Source of the DNA: Lycium barbarum
Lineage: Eukaryota; Streptophyta; Magnoliopsida; Solanales; Solanaceae
Direction of reading: 5' to 3'
Assembly (NCBI RefSeq): GCF_019175385.1
Contig: NC_083339.1
Span: forward strand, 77,768,307-77,832,306
Length of the DNA stretch: 64,000 nt
The position numbers and the translations under genes are program-made. The notes below the pieces were generated by a model. That model ran no database searches. It was not told the origin of the DNA and saw only the letters and a list, made by a program, of their open reading frames with translations. This document shows, one piece after another, positions 37,600 to 49,187 of the stretch. Position 1 is the first letter of the stretch; every line of letters begins with the position of its first letter.

Positions 37600-38039
37600 G
37601 TGCACAGGGAGACAGACTTGACCCATAGCTGCCTATTTGAAGATTTCATAGAGAGCTCCATTTCCTTCGGAGCCATATCTTTTGGGTACTCATTCTTTTG
37701 TGTATATAATTATGGGCATGGCGGGGTCCTGTCCCGCTCATGATATGCCATACTCTTAGAGGCTCGTAGTCATGTGTATGTGGGTAGAGATGTTTGGCCA
37801 TGTCGGTCTATGTTTTGTATATCTTTTGTTGGCCTCGTCGGCCTTGTATATTTGACATGGCATAGATGCCCATGATATGTTAATTGATGATGGTCGTCCA
37901 ATGGGACTAGCTTGATTAATGATTTAAAATGCATGAAATGAATTATGGTTCACCTAGATGTTATGATATGCATGATAAGGGGGTGCCCGGGTGGGGTAGC
38001 ACCGGGTGCTCGTCGTGGCCCCCTAGTCGGGTCGTGACA

Positions 38040-38600
38040 CTAACTCTAGCCACCCACATACTAATACACCTAGACTAACTCTAGCCTAGTACTCTAGAGC
38101 TTGTGGAAGATACTTTGAGAATTTAGAAAACCTACAACTAGCTTCCATTTAGCGAAGAGTAGGTTTACAATTTAGCACAAAAGAATAAAGACTCAACAAC
38201 CTAAGGACCTAAAGCATCTTCAGTTCTGGATCTGGTCCTTCGGCTTGTTGAGGCTTTATTCTTGGGGAACACCTTGAGAGTGGAGACTTGCACTTAGGAT
38301 GGAGCAATTTGATTTGTGCAAGAATACTTCTTCATTTGAGCATGGTGTTTTATATGTAGAGGGAAGGGGGTGAGAAGGTGACAGCCCATATTGGTCCTCT
38401 GCTATTGTATTGCTGCTGCACTGTTGCACTGCTGTACTGCTACAGTGTCGGCAACTTTACAGCTGTGGAGTTTACTTTTCAATGCTCCAGGGACCTGGTC
38501 TCTCAACTGGACTTTGCAATGACTATTTCACCCTCAACTTTGAACAACAGACATTATCCCCCTTTTATCCTTTGCAATGACTATTTCACCCTTGCTTTTT
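38040..38600. other. Right flank of the retrotransposon pair
   Basis: Begins with CTAAC and continues the anonymous repeat seen left of 14602. No gene recognised; the short frame at 38378-38602 is low-complexity (TGCTGCACTG runs). Confidence 0.4.
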
Positions 38601-38611
38601 AAATCCCCATA

Positions 38612-38651
<40 letters not shown>

Positions 38652-38770
38652 CTAGGTATTTATAGATTCTTATTTAAGTTTATTAACATTATAAGTAGAA
38701 TAATATTTTTATGAATTTGTAACAAAATCGAATGCTATTTTTTATGATTGTTATATCAATATTATATGAA

Positions 38771-38827
<57 letters not shown>

Positions 38828-38830
38828 TGC
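38601..38830. repeat. AT and GT/AT microsatellites
   Basis: (TA)n at about 38609-38648 and (GT)n running into (AT)n at about 38770-38822, separated by AT-rich sequence. Confidence 0.95.
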
Positions 38831-39344
38831 ATGTGTGTATATTTAAGTTTCACTTCTCTCTTATTCTTTATTGTCTATATAAATAAACAAGTTTTGTTTG
38901 TCATTAATGGAATATTTTTTAAATTATAATAAAATTCATTTACAGTATAAAATAAATCATTTTTAAAAATTTGCTTATATTTTTTAATTGTTTTTGCATT
39001 ACCTACATAGAAATATATTTATAAAGTTATTATGACCTGTTATTTTTCATCTGTATAAAATAACTATTAAAGTTTTGATTATTTTTAATAAAATTAATTT
39101 TTTGTTTATTCTGCTAATTTATTTTATTAGAAAACATCATTAACTTATATACTCAATTAATATTTCTCACCTTTTTCTTCATCTAGAAGATAATATTTAT
39201 TTTTTGTAAGAAATTTGTTACATAAACTAAAAAAATGAGAAATATCATGATTTTAAAGAAGTAAAAAAAAAAAAAAACAAAGGACAAAAGTTGATAATGT
39301 AAGCGTAAAATAGACATTTTAAAAAGTCAATTAGGATAGAGGGA

Positions 39345-39364
39345 GGGGGGGGGGGGGGGGGGGG
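39345..39364 (+). repeat. G20 homopolymer
   Basis: Twenty consecutive G, preceded by AGGGA, able to form G-quadruplexes. The length is liable to assembly error. Confidence 0.85.
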
Positions 39365-41042
39365 ATGTCTATTGTTCAAAGTTGAGGGGAGTTTGATTTT
39401 TAAAGCATAGTTGCGGGGTGTAAATGATTTTCACCCTGTAACGATATGTAAACGTATTCGTATGTTTAGTTTTTTTTGTTTGTATAAAAGTATTCCTTGT
39501 TGTAATGCCGAAATTGCCCTTGACAGTAGTGACGGGTCTGTTTGTATTTGTAACCACCGTTAGCAGAAGGACTAAAATTAATCACTTTGATTAATTAAAG
39601 GTTAAATATGAGGAGTCAAATATCATAGGGATCAAAATCATAATAAGGCAATAACACGGGGACGAAAATAGTTATTTTCCCAAATCTCTTCATCGTCTTT
39701 CTTTTGCAATTTATTTACAAAAACCATCATTTTGTTTCTACAATTAATTAAAGCTTCTTCATAAGAAACAACTTGCTGATAAGTAATTTGACTTTATTTT
39801 ATTTAACATATAGTTTTTGTTTTTTGATGACCGGAAATTGATTTACATTGAATATAATTTGAGCATTATTTTATTGAGTTTTGAAATAACAAAATGGTTT
39901 GTTTACTAGATATCTGATTCTCATAGATTAAATTTTGAAGCTTTTGTTTCAAATAGTTGTCATAAAATTTTATAATTAAGACGGAAAAAACTTACTCAAG
40001 AATATTGAAGGTAAACTAATCTAGTAAACAAAGAATATGTAGAAATTAAGCTTACGTTTTTTGCAAATTGACTAATTGGATATACTTTTTCAAGTGTTAT
40101 TGATTTTTTTTCTTTTTTTGCAACTTTTGTCTAGACTAAAATCTAAATATTTAAATCAAGTGTTCGAAAAAAATTAAATTAAACCAAATTTATTTGTCTA
40201 TTTACGACCAAAAGACCTAATCGAATTGACCCGACCCGTCCTTCCTATTCAAGCTTTGTGGAGAGTGGTAGGCATTTCATATATATAAAATAGTGGCACT
40301 CAACCTCCAAATCCTAAATCCGCCTCTAATCATGATCATTCATCAAAAGAATAAAAAGGTGACAAAGAATAATCTACTTGATAATTTTTCCTTATTTGGT
40401 TGGATTGTGGTTGACCAATGTAATTCAGGTTGGGATCACTCCAATGTATCCACACTAGAATGGCCTTCAAATTTCAATGGTGGCCAAATTCCCCAGGAGC
40501 TGGTAAGCGAAAGTGACTTGAGGTTTTTCGGGGAGAAAATCACTAATGAGGGGCGATCAACTGGGGTATAACACCAAATTTGATTCCTGGTCCACCTAGG
40601 TAACCAGGGACTATTTTGATTTCTTATCCAAGGCGTGCCGCGTCTACTGTGTGGGAGATGCAAGCATTTTTCATTGTGGCTGTCTCACAAAAATGTGCCT
40701 AATTGATACAGTTTTTAAAGAATTTAGGTGTTCAATAGGTATTAGCACTAGTTTAAGCGTCTAAATGAACAAATCGAACAAGTTTAGGAATCAACGTATG
40801 TATTTGGACCTTTTTTTTTTTTTTTTGCATCCATTCATAGACCAAATCTCGTCTCACATAATAAACCAGCGCAACAACTTCTGATCCAAGTCAACTCCTA
40901 AGTTCTGTCTCAAATGACTGCACAACCTAGTTAACAATGGAGGGTTTGTCGCAACAGAAAGGGGAAAACCGTAACGCTAAAGACCATAAATATGGAATTG
41001 GAAAAAAGAAGAAATGATTGAGCTCAGATGCACATGTACGTG

Positions 41043-41066
41043 CATGTGCACCCATGGGTGCACATG
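41043..41066. repeat. Perfect 24-bp palindrome
   Basis: Arms CATGTGCACCCA and TGGGTGCACATG meet with no loop. It stands alone, not inside a recognised element. Confidence 0.85.
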
Positions 41067-41712
41067 TGGTGTGAATGTTAAACAATTTAAATTCAAACCT
41101 TAAGACGTTAAACAACGATTATACTTTTTGCTATTATCTACATGATGAAAGCCGGTTAAGCCTTTGACATACCGCACAGGCAATCACTTATGCGTCGCAG
41201 AGGGGAGACCTCGTTTCTGGTTTCTCCCCTCGAACAAAAACAAAATGCAATTAGAGGACAAAAGCACCAGATGAACGCCAAACTCCAAAATCTATCTTCC
41301 AACATCCAAGAACTTCTCTAACACACCCCTACTATGTTAAATTCAGCCTCCCTCCCCCCACCAATTTTTTTTTTTTTTAGAAGAGCCTCTACTGTACAGT
41401 TGCAGGACCAAAGTCTGACCAAAAAAGCATAGCAAAAAGTCTGGAACATTAACTTCACAAATTGAGAAGTCACCTTCAGCCGCAGGATGAACTCAACCTG
41501 AAACAGATTAGCAAAAACAAGAAGGCTGACGAAATATAAAGTGAAGAGTGTGACAAAATAAGAAAATGTCTTTTCCAGCCACAGAACACATAAAGAAACA
41601 GCTATATGGCAGCTTAAAGTGCAAAAGAAAGATCATTAGGTTTTGCCTCGTACTAGCAGTCTAGCACACAGTGTCTTAAGCACTATTTCGTTAACTTACC
41701 TTAAATTGACAA

Positions 41713-41960
41713 TGAGCCTGTTTGGATGGGCTTATGCCTATAAGTTGTTTGCAGCTTATAGGCTAAAAAAAATAAGTTGGGGTAGTCTAACTTTTTTTTT
41801 TTTTGGCTTATAAGCTGTTTTAGATAAGCTAAGTCAAATGAGCCCAATTATTTTTTTGAGCTTATTTTAAGCACAAAATGACTTTAAGCTGGCCAGCCAA
41901 ACACTCAAAAAAACTGAAAACAGCTTATAAGCAACTTATAAGCCAATCCAAACGGGCTCA
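41713..41960. mobile_element. MITE-like element with about 23-bp terminal inverted repeats
   Basis: The left end TGAGCCTGTTTGGATGGGC is the inverted match of the right end (GCCAATCCAAACGGGCTCA). The inner arms repeat GCTTATAAGC-type palindromes. About 248 bp, non-coding. I found no clear target duplication, so the superfamily is open (hAT-like is a guess). Confidence 0.7.
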
Positions 41961-43611
41961 ATATAAACATGATCAACTGCTTTTAAGTCAAAAAAAAAAA
42001 ATTAAAACGGGAACCATGAGACTACCCTTGCACACTACGGCTGGCTTGAGGACTATTTCAGCTTGGAAACCTTCAGGCCTATTCAATTTTATGCTTCTGA
42101 ACAGAGGACGTGTAAATATCTAAGCTTAGCCTCAAAATTCCTGACTCACAGGCTTGAAGTCTACCTTTCGCAGAATACGGTTAGCGAGGAAACAATTGAG
42201 CTATCTTCAGGCCCTAGTCAATATTATCCATTTAGAGCAGAGGTCGAGTAACTTTATAGCTGAGCTTAAGCCTCATACCTGGCTAACATGCTTCTTAAGC
42301 CTCCAAGGTGTTTCATACACGCATTCTGAATTTACTCATGTCTGTCAACTTGTGAGTAAATAGATTGTCTCAAGGATATAAAGGATCCAAAACTGTATTT
42401 GAAATATACCGCCAGCCCCAGCTGCATCTTACACAACGTTCACCTCTGCTGCCTATCTCTACCCTCATATGTCAAGACGAAGAAAATAAAAAAGCCCTCC
42501 CCACCTTGATAGTAGTCAAACCATGTTGAGCTTGATAACCCATCTCAATTGACCTCGGTTAAGCTAAAAACTTGGAATGCTTGGCCAAGCTCTAGTTCGG
42601 GGTTAATCCAGTTAAGCCAAAGAAAGCATCCCCAGGGGTGGCTCAGATGGAATACATACCTATTTCAGACAGATGCTTAACCTCCTTTTTCCAAAATCTT
42701 TCATCTGTATTTTCCTACATCTATCATCTGTTTTCATTTTATTTATTTTTTTATGACAATCTGTCATCTGTCTTCATTATGGTAAATTCAATCTTTTATT
42801 GACAAAATTGACCAATTAACACTACAAATTATGGTTTTTACTCAAATAGGGAAAGTATAGCCTTGCTTATAAATAGCATGCGTTTCCCTGGTGTCCTTCC
42901 TTGTTCTTACCATCTCCAGAACCCCTTAATCCTGAGTAAAGTTTAATCCAACAATGATACTCATTCGAAGAACAATGACATACATTTATAATGGATGACA
43001 TGAGCAATATGTGCATGAGTTAAATGTCATACGGAAATAGAGAACACATGAACATCACAGAAACCAAAGATTATAAGTTGAATTCATTTATATGTTCATG
43101 GCTTCCTCAGAAATAAATGAAATTATCAAAAGCTGCATTGAGTCTTATAATTTACATCAAGAAAGTGGAGACAAAATGATCGAGTATCAAGAAAAAGGGA
43201 TCATGAACTGATCAATCCTAGCTATCTTTCACCACCTTCCAAAGAAAGTTTAGAATTTTCTGCAGGAGTCGAGTTTCATTTATCGTGGAAACGAGAAGCA
43301 AGCGAAAAGGAAGAGGTGTATCCGGATAGTATCTGCTTGTACTTAATTCTAATCATTTTAAAGGAGTCCATCAATTGAAGCTAGTAAAATGACAAAAATA
43401 CAACTCAGATGTCATAGAATAAAGAGGTAATATTCTAAAACGTTATTCATTCATGGTAAATGCAGCTCTCAATTCCCTTATACATAGCTTGTAAAGTGTA
43501 GACAACAGAAAAAGGAGATATATGCAAACCAAGGAAAAAGTACCCGGGAGGGGGGAAGAGGGAGGAGAAGCAGAAGAACATTGCAATAATTTAAAAAATA
43601 ACAACTTTACC
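41961..43611. other. Non-coding DNA downstream of the SUMO-like gene
   Basis: Only chance frames seen. The last few hundred bases before 43612 probably hold the 3' UTR of the minus-strand gene. Confidence 0.4.
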
Positions 43612-46600
43612 TCAACAACTTGGTTTTACATGCACTTCAATGATGTCATCGTCCTCCATCTCGAGACTACTGGGAGTTGCAGTCGGATTAATTTTATCCC
43701 CGTCAAAGCAGAAAACCAGATTTTGCAGGTCAAGCTTGACTTTATCAGCGTACGATTTGAACAGCCTCTCAAATTTATCATCCTACGTGAATATGCAATA
43801 GGAATGAGTCATAATAACATTTCATTCCTGGCTATGGAGTATGACTAAAGCATATCCTTTTCAAGAACTAGACAAACAACAGAGAACAAAATAACAGAGA
43901 CAAACAGCATAGAGAAATATGAACCATGACAAGTTTAACATGATGTAGAAACAGCTTTAAAATGAAATAGTTCAAGGCCAAAACAAAAGAGAGAACAAAA
44001 AAATATCTTCAAGATTAATGGCATGTCAATGTTAGTGCTGATCACTTCAAGGCATCACTGCTAAAATGTTTGATGAGCCTAGCCTGGATGACTGTCATCT
44101 TTACTAATGGTTAATTGTCAAATAAGGCTTATTGAGATATGATGTGTCGATTTTCCAGATGGTAAATAAAGCAGTTGTTATTATAAAAGAGAAAAGTCGG
44201 GAATTATTAAGTTCATCTACCAAAATAACCAATTTAAATATAATGGACAAATGGTAGGAAAATAAATCCTGCCGCTATCGGTACATATTTGTTTTTTTTT
44301 TAATAAGCGCTATCGGTACATATTTGTTCCATCATAAAAGTCAAGGTACAACAGAATTGATTAGATCCTGAAGTGATATCCACTTTTTTAAATAGGACAT
44401 TTTACAATTTAGTCATTTTCTAATGCACCTTTTAAATGTTGTCTTACATGATTAAAAATATGTTGTACCACCAGCCATCAAGCTCTCAAGTCTTTGAAGG
44501 GCCATAAGAGATGCTGAAACCATCCTAACTAATTTATTGTATTTTTTGGTGCATCTGGAAAGAAACGAGCAGAAGATGTTTAGATGGTATCACAACTCCT
44601 ATTCATGTCCTCAAAACCAAGAGTTTCAAACCAAGCACATGTAACTAGTTGTGAACTTTTTTGGACTGTATCTGCTCTCTAGTGTTAGTGTAAGCTGTTG
44701 TAGATGAGCAGATACATCTTTATATTGTAATTTTTGCTATGCATCTACTTGATGCCTTTTGAATGAAATCTTTTACTTCATCAAAAAAAAAAGGAACCAT
44801 CCTAACTAATTTCTTTCCCATGCTCAAAGCATAGACTCATCTCCCTTATAGGAGTAATTACCTTATCCTATGCTAACCTCAACTCATTTATTTCTGCATA
44901 TGTTACATGAACTCAAAAACTAGTACAGTAGATCTATGTACACTTACACGTGTATGTAGGTCTTTTACTGTATTTTGCATTGTTGTTAAAAAGCACTTAC
45001 ACTGCAGTCATATTTGTTTGAAAATGCTTTAACACAAATGAAGATAAAGGTGAAGTAGAGTTTTATCCATATTGCATTTAAAGATGACAAGAGAAATACT
45101 TCAAAGAACTTTCTATACAGTTATACAATTAAAGCCTCCTATGATCTTGGCTTCCAAGGAAAATCAGATCATCCTACAACATCACTTCACAAACAACACT
45201 TGGCAGACAACAGATTATAAACTTCCCCTATCACTTAGACTCAGTTTACTTTTGTAATATATAAATGGGGAAAAAGATTAAAGTAGGGAGAAGTCAACTT
45301 CAAGAAGTAGTACACTGAAAGCATCATTGAGCATTTGAGCTACATTTATGTAACACAATATGGCTGATAATTGTAAGCTACTTATGCATTAATGAAACAA
45401 AAAGTGATTTAGTTTCTCCTATATAAACGAACCTTATTAATACCTCTAAATCATTAATTACCAAGTATTTTTGTAGAAAGCACTATACATTCATCTGTTT
45501 TTTATCAGGTGCACTATACATTTATTCTTTAGGATAACTTCTTTGTGTTTGTATACTAGCATTTGTTTAGGATAATATACAAGTATATACTCCATTCAAG
45601 AATGAAGGAAAGATGATATTACACCTCTTTTAAACATTATGGTGCAGGTGACATAATTACACGACAGATATGCAAACTTTATATATGTAAATATGAACTG
45701 CACCCCCAGGGAATACCATGTAAACCCGAAATTGTTTCGCTCCATCCTTGTCTTGGATAGAAATGACTATCTTAGCTCTTTCAGTTGAGGGTTTTGATGG
45801 CGGCTCAGCCACACTATCTTGAAGTGAATGGAGCGAAGCACTAAGATCTCTTTTTACAGATTCTTCAACATCTCGCAGCTCATCCTTAGCTGATTGGGCA
45901 AATGATGCCAGCTCTTTCTTTTTCAACCTACAAACAGCCACTCATAATAGTAAAGAGAAAAAGAGAAGAACAAGAGCAAGTGCAACTCAATTAGTAATAC
46001 AAATCTTCTCAAAGACTACAGAAGCCTGATGTTTAAGAAAAAAGAGAGAGGGACCTCCCATTCACTAAACCCTAAACAGAAGAAATCGAGCATAGGTTGG
46101 GGTAAGCTGTCATGGAACCAGAAGGGATTTAATTGATGAATAACGATGCTATTCAAATCTAATAATGGATGGTCAATTCTATGCTTTCGCTATTTGAACA
46201 TAATCTATTTATTTGAATTCAATATCTCATTTAGGAACTTAACTCATTAAAGATTGGATATACCAAAGCAAAAAGAATTATCTAATCAGTTGTCACCTAA
46301 AGAAAGCAGACATCAAAGTTAGATTCACCAAAAGGGTATTAATATTTACATCAACTTTATTAAATGATACTGGAGAATCCAACTTCGAAAAGTGACAATT
46401 CATAAGATCACAAAACTCATTTCATTCATATAAAGTAGCAAGAAAACCACCATAATCAAATCAGACACCAAATTAAATTAATTTAAAAATTGAGCTGAAA
46501 ACACTTCAGCAAGCGAACCCACAGCCATTAAGTTCTTGTTACGAAACATGTAATGCATATCTTAAATCAATGGATACAAAAAAAAACACAGAGATCAAAT

Positions 46601-48192
46601 AAGGTACTACGAATATACCTAATTTCCTTTATAGTTGAATCTTCAACAAGGTTACTAGTATGAGCAGAAATATTTGGGGAAGGTGGCAGCCAATCCTCTT
46701 CTTTTTCTTCACAGTCAACTATTTGAACTGCTACCTTTTTGTCTTCTTTCTTTTCGACCTATTTCCAAGTCCAATAACGATATAAAGTAAGATCAAATTA
46801 ACAAATTGAGAAAACGACAATTTACATTTTACAAAACATTAAAGAAGAGAAGTTTACAGCAGTATCGGTCATTTTCCGTTTCTTTGAGATGACTGGAGAC
46901 GAGTCTGGACTATCATCTGTTGACGATCAAAAGAAATATGACAAAATTCTTAAGAAGGAACAATATCAAGCAGATACATACATACATTAATAATGCTCTC
47001 TCACCCGACTTTCATGAATCAAACTATCTTAAATCAGCATATCTTATGAATAGGACAGCGAGGGAGAACTTATCCATGACAAAAAAAAAAAAAAAAAAAA
47101 GACAACCTCCTAAGGTCATTGGGACCACAGCATGTTATAACAAAGCACGGGGAAAAATTGCCAATGTTAAAGCTAAGCCAAGGTTTATACTATATAGGCT
47201 TAATACATAGGCAGCTCTTTAAACTTGCAGGCAAATTTCAATTAGACACTCGAACTACGAGCTGTTCCAATTGAGCACCTAAACACATGATAAAGTGTTC
47301 CAATGAAACACTTTCGGTTCAATATTATATATATATTTTTTTTTTCTTTTTTTTTTTTTTTTGCGCGTGTTCTCAAGACTCAAGAGTCTATTAGGTAGTT
47401 GAGTTAATCACATAAAATATGTCATCTCCTTAAGTTATATGATTCGCCTCAATAAGCTGTAAAACCACATACATTTTCTAATTGAGGTTGATACATATAA
47501 TTAAAGGAGATGACATATATTATGTGGTTAACTTAACTACCTAATAGACTAATAATAACGAACACAATTTTTTTTCCAAAAGCGTCTAATTGGAACAACT
47601 TATCATGTGTTCAGGTACTCAATTGGAACAGGTTGTAGTTTGAGTGTCTAAAATGAAATCTGCCGGCACGTTTAAGGGGCTACCTATAAATTAAGCCTAC
47701 TATATATGCACATAAAACAGCAATTACATCTGACACACATTGGTATATACATAACACATACTCCCTCCGTGGCAACTTTCGGATTTCGAGATTCAAACAA
47801 GTTTTCCTTTGACCGTAATGTTTTCATATATGCTTTAAATATTTTGATTTGTCGATCATTGTGACTTATAATACTTTTTAAGTAGTTTCCAAATATGTAA
47901 TTTTTTTTAAAAAAAAAAACTTGAAGATTCTATGCCCGAATTCACAGTCAAAATTAAACTATTTGACGCTCGAAATCCGAACTGTGCCACATCAATTGGG
48001 ACAGAGAGAGTATATATACATATTCATAAATGTATGTGCGTGTGTTATAATTAAAAACAAAAGGGAGCTGAGCTGACCGTCAAGGCAGACAAGATTAAAG
48101 GGAGTATTGAAGGGCTGAACACGTCTGTAATCAAATAGAGGTTCCAGTTCTTCATTAGATTTATCCTGCCAAATTTGAAACAAAAACAACAT
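43612..48192 (-). CDS. SUMO-like (Rad60-SLD type) ubiquitin-fold protein, five exons, about 231 aa
   Basis: This is the one convincing host gene. Minus-strand exons are 48192-48078, 46916-46858, 46758-46619, 45927-45717 and 43782-43612. All junctions are GT-AG, and the phases join to 696 nt (231 codons plus stop). The protein starts near DKSNEELEPLFDYRRVQPFN, has a basic SKKRKM stretch (possible nuclear signal), an acidic middle and a KKKELASFAQSAKDEL helix. It ends in a ubiquitin-like fold: KIVISIQDKDGAKQFRVYM across the last splice, then DKFERLFKSYADKVKLDL, LVFCFDGDKI and EDDDIIEVHVKPSC. This matches the SUMO-like domain of Rad60/Esc2/NFATC2IP and resembles a small Arabidopsis ubiquitin-like protein (from memory, AT1G68185). 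No C-terminal diglycine is present, so it should not be conjugated. A role in SUMO-dependent genome maintenance is inference. The ATG at 48192-48190 is the least certain part; an upstream exon could supply the true start. Confidence 0.85.
43783..45716 (-). other. Intron 4 of the SUMO-like gene
   Basis: 1.9 kb, AT-rich. Includes a short direct repeat GCTATCGGTACATATTTG on both sides of a poly-T run (about 44273-44328). No gene inside. Confidence 0.7.
47195..47699. mobile_element. Foldback MITE, 505 bp
   Basis: Long imperfect terminal inverted repeats of about 60 bp (TAGGCTTAAT...ATTAAGCCTA) continue inward with matching TTAGACACTC arms. CTATA flanks it at 47190-47194 and 47700-47704. Non-coding; superfamily not certain. 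Confidence 0.82.
47761..48010. mobile_element. Stowaway-like MITE (Tc1/mariner), 250 bp
   Basis: Starts CTCCCTCCGT and ends with its inverted match GGGACAGAGAGAG, with TA on both sides (47759-47760 and 48011-48012). The CTCCCTCCGT end is the Stowaway hallmark. Confidence 0.88.
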
Positions 48193-48536
48193 CAAAATTC
48201 ATAAACCCTAAGAAATTAACACCCTATTGAAGACGTTTAAAAAACACCACAGAGCAAAAATAGCACCATTCTTCTGAATTCCTCAAATTGAAGGATTTTT
48301 CGATTGTCCCGCCTTAAAGAAAGTTCGAAATGAAGGTCTGGATGGAGCAATACTTTTGGTTGTTTCTACTTTTAGTACTTGTAGAGTGAGATATGTGAGG
48401 ATTCGTTCAGCTGAAATGAATAAAAGGGCAAAGGGAAATAACCGACTCAAATCTAAGGGCCACGATTACAACTTGTTAAATGAAGCTCGATAATCTAGAT
48501 TGCCCCAATTTTCGACTTAAAAACCCAAAATTACTA

Positions 48537-48752
48537 CTCTCTCCGTTCAATTTATGTGAACTCATTTGACTGGACACGACATTTAAAAAAGAATGAAAAT
48601 TTTTTAAACTTGTGGTTCAAAAAAGTCTTGAATATTTTGTGTGGCTATAAATCATTTCATAAAGTGAATTTGTTTTCAAATTAGGAAAGAAGTCATTCAT
48701 TTTGGTACGAACTAAAAAGGAAATAGATTCATATAAATTGAAACAGAGGGAG
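48537..48752. mobile_element. Stowaway-like MITE, 216 bp, upstream of the SUMO-like gene
   Basis: Starts CTCTCTCCGTTCAATTTATG and ends CATAAAT-type inverse followed by ACAGAGGGAG. TA flanks at 48535-48536 and 48753-48754. It lies about 345 bp upstream of the predicted ATG and so could affect the promoter. Confidence 0.88.
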
Positions 48753-49187
48753 TACTAGATAGTGATTTTTTATAGTCCTTACATCCTCAAACTCTAATAA
48801 GATGCTTACATGTGGCTTCTCCAATTGACTTTTCTTTGCATATTTTCATTTTTCATTTTTTGCTCTCATTCAATTTTTTGAGACAACTCCACATGGAATT
48901 TTATAATACCAACTTTTTGTAGTCCACACATGAATTTATTTTATATCTTTACCCTAATTGAAGGTTTTATGACTTTGTGAATCCTCACACATTTTGGTAA
49001 ATTTTGGGAACTTTAGGAATTTTGTTTTTATGCCACTAGAAATAATGATATCATGGAAAAGGTTATAGTGAACCCCACAAAGCATACTCATATATATTTG
49101 AGTTTTTATTATTAAACTTGTTTTAAAAAATATTTTTCCTTAGAAATTTATTATAGACACATAAAGAAATATCCTGTCATTCAAATT
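48753..49187. other. Non-coding spacer
   Basis: AT-rich sequence between the MITE and the LINE 3' end. Nothing recognised. Confidence 0.4.

Larger units (their letters stand above)
27773..38039 (+). mobile_element. LTR retrotransposon element 2 (Ty3/gypsy, Tekay/Del-like), young and near intact
   Basis: 5' LTR 27773-30288, primer site 30293-30304, one gag-pol frame 30499-35298, polypurine tract 35491-35503, 3' LTR 35504-38039, CTAAC on both sides. The LTRs differ by roughly a dozen substitutions I could spot plus one 20-bp indel over 2.5 kb (about 0.5 percent), which would mean insertion within the last few hundred thousand years under usual plant rates. That dating is inference. Every structural part is present. 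The one suspicious change is a Cys-to-Ser in the integrase zinc finger. Confidence 0.95.
35504..38039 (+). repeat. 3' LTR of element 2
   Basis: 2,536 bp, nearly identical to the 5' LTR. It has one extra 20-bp unit (about 35830-35849) within the palindrome array. The palindrome array is at about 35722-36040 and the 58-nt module at 37542-37599. CTAAC follows at 38040. Confidence 0.95.
38831..41712. other. AT-rich non-coding DNA with G20 tract and a 24-bp palindrome
   Basis: No gene found. It contains a G20 homopolymer (39345-39364), a poly-T run (about 40810-40826), a perfect 24-bp palindrome (41043-41066) and a Leu/Pro-rich chance frame at 40293-40571 with no recognisable family. Confidence 0.4.
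46917..48077 (-). other. Intron 1 of the SUMO-like gene, with two MITEs
   Basis: 1.16 kb, nearly two thirds of it transposon: the foldback element 47195-47699 and the Stowaway 47761-48010. A poly-A run lies near 47081-47100. Confidence 0.75.

Noticed and set aside
14607..38039. Elements 1 and 2 as one composite element sharing a middle LTR
   Set aside because: Each has its own pair of LTRs, primer site and purine tract, the LTR sequences differ, and CTAAC separates them.
40293..40571. 92-residue plus-strand frame as a host gene
   Set aside because: No recognisable family, no splice or codon support, and surrounded by anonymous AT-rich DNA.
43522..43848. Plus-strand 108-residue frame
   Set aside because: It is the antisense shadow of the last exon of the SUMO-like gene.
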